From NCBI RefSeq assembly GCF_002775205.1, contig NC_036456.1:21944968-22008967 (forward strand): a stretch of 64,000 bases of DNA. The letters run 5' to 3'. The DNA is from Xiphophorus maculatus (lineage: Eukaryota > Chordata > Actinopteri > Cyprinodontiformes > Poeciliidae). Shown here in pieces: positions 46,101-64,000 of this stretch. The position numbers and the translations under genes are program-made. How positions within the stretch are numbered: the stretch's first letter is position 1; the number at the start of each line of letters is the position of its first letter. Under the pieces are notes generated by a model. It was not told where the DNA came from, ran no database searches, and saw only the letters and a list, made by a program, of their open reading frames with translations.

Positions 46101-49100
46101 GCTCAAACAGGAACAGGAAACGGATGTTTGTTGTCAACTCCTCTTACATGTGTGAGGAAAGCTGGCCCCACTTCTCACTTTCAGGTGTGAGATTTCTGAG
46201 GACTGTTCTGCTTTTTCAGCCCGCAGGATCTCAATGACTTTCTTTACTTAGTTTTCGCTCCGTCCTTGGTGGATGTACTGCTGCGTTTTGAGCCATTGTC
46301 GTGTTTCTAGGTCCAGTTCTGCTTCAGCGTTAATGTTTTTTGGTTATGGTGGGTTCTGTGATGGAAAGCTGGTCAGGTCCGGATCCAACACTACATTTCC
46401 AAACCCTGGCTCTTCCACCTCCAACCACAGCTGGTCTGAAGTTCTTTACCTGGAATGCCTCTGTCCTGGTGCCAGATAATTCAGATTTAGACTCATAACT
46501 CCAGAAGTCTTTGTCTGTTTGTGTGTTTCTTGAAGAACAAAGGTTTTCTAGTTTAAAACTTTTTATGAAGGTCAAACTTGTTGATTCGTTTTTTAACAGT
46601 GGATAAATTTTTGCATCCACAGTTGCAAGACGTTGTTGTAAGTCCATGGTGACATTATTGGGTTTCTGGAAACTGTTGTTAGCATCTTGCAGCCAGCTTT
46701 GCTCATGGATTTACATCAACAACATCTCAACCAACATTTTCAATCTGTGATGAGATCGTCGTACTTGGTGGGATGGCGTTTCAATATGGCCGCTCCTCAC
46801 AGCAACAATAGTAAACTTTGGTGGATAAAAGTTTATTTTATGACGCACAAGTCTAAAATCAGTGTTAGATTTAGCACCTGCAACCTTAAACTGAGCAAAT
46901 TAAAACAGGCGTTTGCTGACAGAAAGCAAAGCTCAGCGATGTTTGGAAGAGAAATTGTGGACAAAATGTCTTTTTGGGCGTCACCAAGTTTAAACAAATC
47001 TTTATTTTATCAATACATATCAAGGCAGTTTCGTCCCACTGTGGATTTGAGTTTATCACCAACACTGTAGGGCACAGATGGCATGTTTTTCATGTTTTTG
47101 GTACTTTTGCCAAAGTTGTGGCAGATCTACCGTCGTTCCCTCTGTTTTTGTCTGTCAAGGCGGTCAGATGGTTGTCTGAACTGGAACAAACCCACGTCGT
47201 CTATTTATGTTAAGTTTGAGTCAAACCCAGGAGGCAACAAACAGCGACTATGAAAGAGGCGTCTTATTCTTGCGTCTGATGGTTACACACCAGAGGAGGG
47301 TTACAGTACAGAACCCAGGGAGCGTAGAGTACATTGCATTTCCACAGGAAGTGCAGAAACCCCGCTGGTTTCCTGTTGACTTCTGTGGTGGCGCAGCTGC
47401 CAGTAAACAAGTCGTAGACGCACGTATCTAATGTCCCTGCAACTGATTAGCTTTTAAAATGCAGAACAAATAGGCGGAAGTTCGGTTCAGTCCTGATAGT
47501 CGGGTTGTTTCTCTGACCTTTAAATTCCTCCGTGAACTCTTTGTCAGAGTTTTTACTGTTCAGATGGAACCAATAATTATGGAAAGAAAATAAAATCTGT
47601 GTATGTGAAGAGAATCAGTATGATGGAGTTCAACAGGGCCGTGTGCTCGGATCCATCCTTTTTACTTCTATATAGGTTTTTCCTCTGTAATTTCAAAATA
47701 AAAACATGATCTCGAAAAAAAGACCAAACAAATTATAGCATCAAATGTCCAAAATGCTGCGTGGAAGGTTTTCACCGCTACATTTTCAGGTTAGATAACT
47801 TTAATTTGAGTTTTTCTTCCCTGACAGCTTTCAAGCCAAAAGCAGTATTTGAAACGCTTCTCCTTCCATCTATTTGCTTTACAACTGGTAGAATTAAACT
47901 CGTTTCCTTTTCCAGAACTTCTCTGAATATAATTTTATGATGTTATACTTTATGATCATCCATTTAAAATGGATATCTGTTACATGGACTTAGAAGTCGT
48001 TTCATGTAAATCGCAGCTGTTTTATGTATGTAAACGATTTCAACAGAGCAAAATGTGGGGATTTCTCAAGATGAATATCTGTGTCTTTCATCACAGACCT
48101 TATTTTTGAGTAAATATCCGACGTAGAGTTGTGGTTTTGAGGGTTGAGCACTTGAAACTGTTGCTTAGCAGATTGAGAAAACTTTTTCCCCTCTAAGATG
48201 TATAATTGTTTGCAGTTTAAAAGTGAATCCTTTATTTCTGGTGTTATTTTACGTACAGCAAAGACTTCCGTCCCAGTTGGGTGCGTAATATGTTTATTAT
48301 CAAAGCCTAAATAGTTTGGATTCTGGCTGCTGACTGCTGGACTGGAAGGTTTACTGTTTAAACTGGGAATCGAGGTTTGTGTTTTTCCTTCTCATAATCT
48401 ATTTTTGTACCAAACTGAAAACAGAGGCTGGTATCGACTTGAGGCCAATGTGCTGGGTGTTTGCTCTGCTCTGGAGTCTGGATAGACACCTAGAGCTAGA
48501 GCACATAGAAATGGCTATTATCAATGGTCAAGTAAGGCAAAAGAACCATAACTGCACAAAAGGCTTGTGTATCCAGGACGGGATGATTTAGAGCTTGTAT
48601 ATTTTCCAGTAGGTGAAATGTGGAGACCGTTATCCGGAGGAAAATGTCTGGAATGTCAGCTGATGTCTGCTGGACTGGCAGGTTTTCAGTACAAACTGGG
48701 GTCCCTGCGATTATTTTTCCGTCTGGCAGCATCTACAGACTAAATAATGCCAATGTTACCACAATGTGGTTCAATTTTATTAAAAATTATGATTTTCGTG
48801 TTCTGAAACTGCAAGAAAGGGAGGTTATAAAGTTTTTTTCCTGTCCTTGAAACCCACAAACTTCTAACTCTGTTTCCTTCCTTTGTTACACTTTTATCCC
48901 CATTCAAGGCAAAGAGCCACTGGGTTTTCATACTTCTGTTTTTTAGAAGAAAGTTGATATGATAGAGAAGTATGTTGTAGTTCAGACTGGTATTTTTCAG
49001 AGATAAACCTCAGTTGAAGGATTACCAGCTGAGCTTGTAAACACTTTCTAATGAGTGTTTTCTCTCCTGAAGCGTTTTTATCGAGTTTATCAGGATATTT

Positions 49101-52100
49101 TCGCTGGTTTGTAACATTTGCTGTGTTTCTGTTACAAATGTGCACAAAACGTTTGACATTAGAAACCTCTCCACAATTTCACAGTTGAGGTGTCTCCATT
49201 AAATAAGAAATGTAATTAAAATCACGTGGTAATTCATTAAAAGTCATGGCTGAGACGGACGTAACGACTAACGTGAGATTTGTTCAAGCATCAGAAGAGA
49301 CGCTGGCGTCTTGTTGAAGCATCGAAACGAGAAGCCGTCTGTTCCTGGCAGTGTTTAAATGCAGCGTTTTTGGGGAATTGTTATTGATTTTATAGAAGAG
49401 CGATGGACTCAACTCTTTTGAATGACAAACTCAACTATTGAATAATTGTGTGATGTTGTGGAGACGTTGGGCGTTTCCTGAAGATCTTGTTTTATATTTG
49501 AAACCATAAAACAGGTCATGGAAAGGCAGTCAGCAGGATTAACTGGCAGGAGAAAAGACAGTTTATTTGTCATTTGTCACCACTACGGTTATTATTTGAT
49601 TAAATTTGTTTTCTCAACAGCTTTCTGCTCCAAGTTTGACTAAATAAATCACTGCTGCACTTGGAGCCACTCTGGAAAATAAAAGCTTTGCTTGCAGCTG
49701 GAAGGAATTTGTGTGTGCCTTTCAAAACAACATCATTTTTTCCAGGAACTGCATCTTTTGACTTCTGTTAAACATTGTAATTACCATAACTAACGGTAAT
49801 TACAAAGGATGCAGCCTTTCGTCAATGATTCATAAATTCGTCCAATCGTCCAACCTTAGTGGAGACGACTGCGAATTGTATAAAGACAGACAATTACAAA
49901 TAAGAGCGTTGCTCTTGCTGTTCACAAACTGGCTTACAAACTCATATAATACGATAAAAATGTTTCCATTGCTGTTTTGCGAAATACACCAACTCCCAAA
50001 TGGTTGTAAAATGACCTCATCGTAGCGTTTCATCGAAGAACGTGAGTTTTCTCAAAATTGGTTTGTTACCATTAAGCAAATTTATTTTCATAATTCCAAT
50101 TTGCGTGATTTTATGCTCAATAGAAGAAATGCTAATGGTGATTTTCCTTGGTGCTTTTGTACGTTTCAGCTGCTGGTGTGGATGGCAGCACTGCGACGGA
50201 AAACCTGGAGACAAACATCCGTTTCTTTACAGAGTTGTGATAGGAAACATTAATCAAACTCTGATAAACAGTAGCAGCTAAAACCTTTGAGTCGCTGCAG
50301 ATCCATCATGTTGAAGGCCAGGTGTTTGCTTTATGACCAGTTCTCCAGCATAATTAACTCTCCTTAAATGTAAAACTAACTTAAAGAACCTAAATACAGC
50401 ATAAGTGTATTCATGTAATGCTGTTACAGTATGCAGTGTGTTTTTAATGGTTAGTTTCAAGCAGTGGTGCCATAATTTCTCCTTAAAGCAAATGATCAGG
50501 TGTTCAGATTATTCATCATGGTTCAGTTTTTGAATCAAAAGTTTGTAAATGAGATGATATGTTGGTTTAAACTCTGATAAACATCATAAAATCTACCATG
50601 CAGGATAAAACCTTTAACCAACCAACACAGCCGAGCAGATGAACCAATCGAAGCCCGTTGTGATGGTTCCTTTGGATTTTTGATCCGATCAAAACGAGTT
50701 TCGGATCCCGGCGCTCCCAGCCCGTCAGACAGCAGGCACAGGGGGATTCTGGGAATAATCCCAACAATCAGTAATCTGTGGATGTGAATGCAACAAGGAG
50801 AGGAAGAGGAGAAATCTTCATAGGATCCGCGTTTGTTTCGTCATAATCACTGACGTGATAAAACGTTGAAATAGTCTGGTTTCCTGTGGGATTAGAAAGG
50901 ATCGGGTTTGTTGTGTCTAAAGAAGCTAAATAACTTTATAAAAAGCCACTTTCACATCGCATCTGTTGGCTCTTCATCACAAATTATTGAGGAAATTTCC
51001 AGCTGTGGTCAGAGGCTGCAGTCCTGCAGGCAGCAGGGCTGCTGCTATTTATATCACCACTGATTACATTTGGATTTTAACACGACTAACAGATACAGCG
51101 GGATATCCGAGGGTCAAAGGTGGCAGCAGATGGTGGCGCATTTAAAGTTTGGGATTGTGACTTTGTTAAGATTATAGAGATAAATACAACTGGCCAAGTG
51201 AGGAAGAGGAGGAAGAGGAGGGACCATCCTGACGGATTAAAATCCTCCAGCAGGGGAGTAGAGATGAAGATGAAGCTCATTGTTGAAGACTGAGGAAGAG
51301 TCTTTGTTCGTTAGCAGCAGCTGAGACTCGCTCCGTTTGGGAGAGGACGGTCCGGTTCTGGAGCGGACCGGACCCCTGATCCCACCGGCACTAAACCCTC
51401 CGGAGAGAGGATCCGTCCGGGATCCAGACCAGCCGTAAGCAGAGCTTCACTTCATCATCAGCTATGAATTATTCCAGCTGAAGATGTGAAGCATCATTTC
51501 ACCTGGAAGTGAGCTGGAAGAGTTTCAGAGTAAAACGATCCGAACTGAAGCCATCCAGTCCAGCTGATAGCAGTCGGACCAAACAACCACAAATATGTGC
51601 TGAAAACTTTCAGGTGGGTCCAGTGGGTCATGAAAACCAGCCAGAATCTCTCGCAGTAGAACCAAACACCTGGAACAGCTGGTCCAGTTCACTGCAAACA
51701 GGTTCTCAATTAATATTTACTTTTTATTTTGGCTCCGTGTTCACATCCTGAAACGACGGATTCTCCGCTACGCTGACAGTATAAATAAAAACACTTTTAA
51801 CACCAAAGTTTTTAAATTGTCTTTGACTGTTAGTGAAGTTCAGAAGGTTTATAATCGGATTAAAAAGTGTTGAAGTGACTCTGCTCAGACTTACAGAGGA
51901 AGGAGAAACTATTTCAGCTGCTAGAAACCCTGACTGGGTTTGTCTCGCCGGGTTTGTCTCTGCCGTCAGGTTCCTGAGTAGCAAAGAATACATTTGTAGC
52001 TAAATACTTCTAACATGTGAAAGTTCAGCTGTTGGTTGACTTTACTAATTTTTGGATTAACTGATTAATAAAAGTTGCTTAATACATTTTTACTTTTTAC

Positions 52101-53319
52101 TGAATTTAAACTGAGTGAAGCTAAAACTGCAGGAGTTAATTTTTTTATTTTAAATGCAAAATGTAAATATTTTTTGTTAGTTTTGGTTTAAAGTGTAATT
52201 AACCCCCTGCTGAAAGATTAGCCCCGCCCCCTGACAAAATTTAAATTCCAGCAAAGTGGGCGGAGCCAGTATACTTTACCATGAGGAGTGCTAATGTCGC
52301 GTCAGCAGTGAGTTCTGCTGCGAGCGTTTCCCGGTTCCTAAACTCTGCAGTCAGTCTGATGGTCACCTGTTCAACACCGTACCTTCGCCAACAGTCAGAG
52401 CAGAAGAGACACTGTCCACTCTGTCCACTCTGTCCACATTGCAAATCAATCACACATTTGTAAAGCTATTGGTCAATTCAGCGCAATACACCCGACTCGC
52501 CACCAGGGGCTGTTTGTCTGCGTGAGATTGTTTTCTACCCAAACAAATAGGGAAATTCAGCAGAGGCAAGTAAAGCCTGGTGGGAGGCAAATACAGCCTG
52601 GCGGGAGGCAAATACAGCCTGGTGGGAGGCAAATACAGCCTGGTGGGGAGGCCAGTAAAGCCTGGCGGGAGGCCAGTAAAGCCTGGCGGGAGGCCAGTAA
52701 AGCCTGGCGGGAGGCCAGTAAAGCCCAGGAAACACTGGGAGTTAGTTACACTTAAATTACGGCTCTGACTTCATAGTTCTTTTTTGAAGAAAAGCCATTC
52801 TCCTGAAGATTTAATTGCTTATTATTAATGATCAATTAATCATTTGCTCTAGTTCAGACATTTACAGTCTTATTCCTCATTTTATCCCTGAGGAAATCTG
52901 TTTGCTATCCAAGGAAAACTTGATTTTTTTGTTGGTCTACTGTGTAAGAACTTTCTTAACTTTCTTTCCTTCTTCCTCTCAGCCCCAGAACGTTCCAGAC
53001 TGTCAGGAACATTCCTGCCCCATTCCAGTTCCAGGTAAGACTTTCTCTCATCTCCTCTGACTTCCTCCTGTGACTCTTTGTGAAACCAGTTTCCATTTTC
53101 CTCAGGCAACTCCCTGGGATGTTGCAGCTGCAGCAGCAAGGTAAGAGTGAACCGTCCTCCTGCTGAACCAACCGGTTCCTGATCGCCTGCAGCATGTGGA
53201 AGGAGAACTCAGCTCTTTGTCTGCAGCCGGTTAAACCTCTGATCATGTTGCTTACAGAGTTTTCTGTAGATTCGGCGTCAGATTCTTTGAAAGGGCGCGA
53301 CCCAGAGTCTACCCTGTGA
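43193..53319 (+). CDS. Putative spliced micro-ORF (51 aa), uncharacterised
   Basis: Four blocks joined by good splice sites give one frame: 43193-43199 (ATGTTAC), 52983-53034, 53106-53140 and 53258-53319 (stop TGA). Lengths sum to 156 nt, 52 codons with stop. The predicted product starts MLPPERSRLSGT, is Ser- and Gln-rich in the middle and ends SLKGRDPESTL. AATAAA at 53867 could close the transcript. A GC-rich block at 51300-51434 with donor GCC|GTAAGC may be an alternative first exon. One other frame is also open across the three small exons, so the coding frame, and whether this is coding at all, is uncertain. I recognise no homologue. Confidence 0.25.
44133..44213 (+). repeat. GTTAGCCTCTGC minisatellite
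   Basis: About four tandem copies of GTTAGCCTCTGCTAACGGT, each with one to three changes. Confidence 0.85.
45030..45590 (+). mobile_element. LINE 3' ORF fragment with TGGA tail
   Basis: Interrupted frames encode RERSSVIMEGLRVELLLLHI, ERSQL, MPPGRLPGEEF and TRWRD, the C-terminal region of an abundant fish non-LTR retrotransposon. It ends in CCCGGATAAG and a TGGA microsatellite (45569-45586). Several frameshifts; not functional. Confidence 0.75.
46225..46560 (-). pseudogene. Tc1/mariner transposase relic
   Basis: On the minus strand, ESKSELSG ... KNFRPAVVGGGRARVWKC ... SGPDQLSI matches the Tc1 pattern DESKxELFG ... HGGGxxxVWGCF ... SGPGxL, with the first catalytic Asp replaced by Tyr. A frameshift follows, and DNGSKRSSTST resembles the QDNDPKHT block. 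Heavily mutated. Confidence 0.65.
47625..47675 (+). pseudogene. LINE reverse-transcriptase motif relic
   Basis: GVQQGRVLGSILFTSI followed by a stop matches the GVPQGSVLGPILF motif of non-LTR reverse transcriptases. The flanks are too decayed to extend it with confidence. Confidence 0.55.
52566..52735 (+). repeat. 21 bp minisatellite in two blocks
   Basis: About eight copies. The first block is GCAAATACAGCCTGGYGGGAG, the second GCCAGTAAAGCCTGGCGGGAG. The 21 bp period keeps reading frames open, which explains the repetitive open frames seen here. Confidence 0.9.
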
Positions 53320-54487
53320 GTTTAGCCTTCAATGAGGCGGAGTTTTGATTAAAATTACGTTTTAGTCGTAAACGTCTGGGAAGCTGTTTGTGTTTCAGTG
53401 AAACTCTCCATGTTTACAGCAGCTGAAGCTGCTCTGTATGTCAACAACATTTTATAACTAAATTACTACACAAGCTGTAAAGATTTGTGTTCACAACTCT
53501 GCAGCTGGAGGCAACATAAAGCATGTGTGTGAATTTATCTTCCTGTGTGTTTCTAATGAATCAGTGAGAATAATAATAGTTTTTAGTTTTTAGCTTCATT
53601 TTTACTGTTTAGAGTTCAGTTCAAATCTGAGTTGCTGCTACAGAGACCAGCAAATTGAGCTTTAACATGTTTTTATGTCGCAGTCATAAACTTCTGTCTT
53701 TTACTGAGATTTTATAAGTTCGACCAAAACAAAGTCATTCATTCACTACATGCTTTAGTTTTCAGCTCCTCTGTAGAAACGTTGAAACTTCTTCCACTGC
53801 GACTATTTGTATATTTTTACTCCAGATTTATAACCTACATTGTGTTGATTTGTGTCATAAAATCCCAATAAAACATGTTTTCAGTTTATCTGTGGTGTCT
53901 AGAATTTTAATCAGGTTGTGAATATGTTTCAACACTGACTGCAGGAACACAGTAACTGGATTTATCTTCTTCCTGCCTGTAACAAACATGACACCTCGCA
54001 GGTTTTACTCATGTTTCCTAACTGTGTGGCTCATGTTGCCGTGGTAACCGCAGGGTTAGCACATCGCTAACACATCTGAACACGTCTCTGGCTGCTTTCA
54101 GCTGAAGTTTCTCACTGACGCCGCGTTGGGTGTGATGAGAACATGTAGATGAATCTGACGCTCATTTGAGTCACAGAAATGCTAACGCTAGCCCCCATGC
54201 TATCAACAGGATTTCAAACACCCTTAGCATTTTAGCTAACTTTGATGTAAAAGGTAAATTTAAAATAGGTCAGTAGTAGTAAACATGCTATCAACAGGAT
54301 TTTAGGATTTATAAATGGCTCATTTTCCAGACTCCAAAAAACATGAACTTAGCCAGAAAATGGCTGATTGTTTCTCTGATTTTATAATCAGCAGCGACTC
54401 GAATGGAAGAAGAAAAACGTGAAATGTTTCATTAATCTAAAATAAGATTTAAGTTGCCAGTAAAAATCCACCTTTTTGTCTCAGGAC
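53320..54487. other. 3' flank between the candidate transcript and cfi
   Basis: AATAAA at 53867-53872 followed by a GT-rich stretch may end the plus-strand transcript. The rest is AT-rich with GCTAAC/TTAGC-rich patches (54055-54300). No other gene seen. Confidence 0.4.
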
Positions 54488-54506
54488 TTTATTTATTTAC
54501 TTTATT
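54488..54506 (-). terminator. cfi polyadenylation signals
   Basis: Three overlapping or adjacent AATAAA hexamers on the minus strand, about 100-120 nt past the cfi stop. Confidence 0.6.
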
Positions 54507-54543
54507 GAACAGCAAAGCAGAACAATGTTTTCTGTTTTTATTA

Positions 54544-63689
<9,146 letters not shown>

Positions 63690-64000
63690 GGTTCCGAGGA
63701 TCCAGCTGCAGATCCTTCCAGTTCGGATTCGGCTTCAAATCTGACGCTTCCTCTGCTGGCTCATGTTGTCACCATCAATCATTAGCTTGTCCCGTCACTG
63801 TGAACACATGATTGATCCGTCTGACAGGCTGAGGGACCGGGAAACCCAGATTCCCGTAAGCAGAGAACAAATATTTTCTGCTCAAACGTTTAAACCCGTC
63901 CGATGATTTCATCCGGGAGTTTGAGAAGTTTCAGTTAGCTGGATGCTAATTAGCTGGATGCTAATTAGCTGGATGCTAATCAGGCGCGATGACGTGGATT
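63690..64000 (-). promoter_or_regulatory. cfi upstream region
   Basis: The region immediately upstream of the cfi start. No TATA box is obvious. Three tandem copies of a 15 bp unit TAGCTGGATGCTAAT lie at about 63935-63980. Confidence 0.4.

Larger units (their letters stand above)
43200..52982. other. Long intron or intergenic region with fossil elements
   Basis: AT-rich, with no convincing host exon except the GC-rich block at 51300-51434. It contains a 20-21 bp minisatellite (44133-44213), LINE fragments (45030-45590 and about 47625-47675), a Tc1 transposase relic (46225-46560), a diverged direct repeat (about 48330-48390 with 48655-48725) and the 21 bp minisatellite at 52566-52735. At 44925-44995, CAATTCAATTTAGTTTATTT is typical of a fish retroelement end. 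Confidence 0.5.

Noticed and set aside
48379-50281. Several frames of 60-80 codons between 48 and 50 kb
   Set aside because: Hydrophobic or AT-biased chance frames, no splice support and no recognisable motif.
52522-52768. Repetitive Pro/Gly/Trp frames as a possible structural protein
   Set aside because: Product of a 21 bp minisatellite whose period is a multiple of three; open on both strands and without flanking coding features.

Overview
The window is vertebrate nuclear DNA, most likely from a ray-finned (teleost) fish. Genes are split by GT-AG introns. The proteins match aimp1, gimd1, dkk2 and cfi. The repeats (L2-type and other LINE tails, Tc1 relics, a TTAA-flanked piggyBac-like MITE, long CA, CAGA and ATT microsatellites) are of the kinds common in teleosts. 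Species cannot be decided from the sequence alone.

Layout. (1) 1-25110: the 3' two thirds of aimp1 on the plus strand; upstream exons lie outside the window. Its EMAP-II domain is split by a 23.3 kb intron that is almost filled (1371-23711) by eight head-to-tail copies of a 2.1-3.9 kb composite repeat, ending in an 83 bp ATT microsatellite. This array is the most unusual object here. About 31 copies of a compact core inside it line up a CRE-like site, a GC box and an ETS-like site. It also carries terminal stem-loop modules and five nested long hairpins. (2) 25558-27227: gimd1 on the minus strand, convergent with aimp1, with degenerate GTPase motifs. (3) 31401-34639: dkk2 on the minus strand, four exons, complete, with an enlarged loop in the second cysteine domain. 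(4) 35.7-40.1 kb: retroelement and transposon debris and microsatellites. (5) 40175-41680: an intronless 501-codon coiled-coil gene on the minus strand that I cannot name, with a cluster of CRE-like sites upstream. (6) 42.88-53.87 kb: a GC-rich, CpG-rich promoter-like region and three small exon-like blocks that together may form an uncharacterised plus-strand transcript; the space between holds LINE and Tc1 relics. (7) 54608-63689: complete cfi (complement factor I) on the minus strand, 17 coding exons whose phases all agree, 648 residues.

The genes do not form a functional unit. aimp1 belongs to the multi-tRNA-synthetase complex, gimd1 is an immunity-associated-GTPase relative, dkk2 is a secreted Wnt modulator and cfi is a serum complement protease. 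aimp1, gimd1 and dkk2 are also neighbours on human 4q24-q25, so that part is conserved synteny. cfi lies farther away on 4q25 in human and is adjacent here. Splice junctions were assigned by eye from consensus sites, phase and similarity to remembered human proteins; no database search was run.
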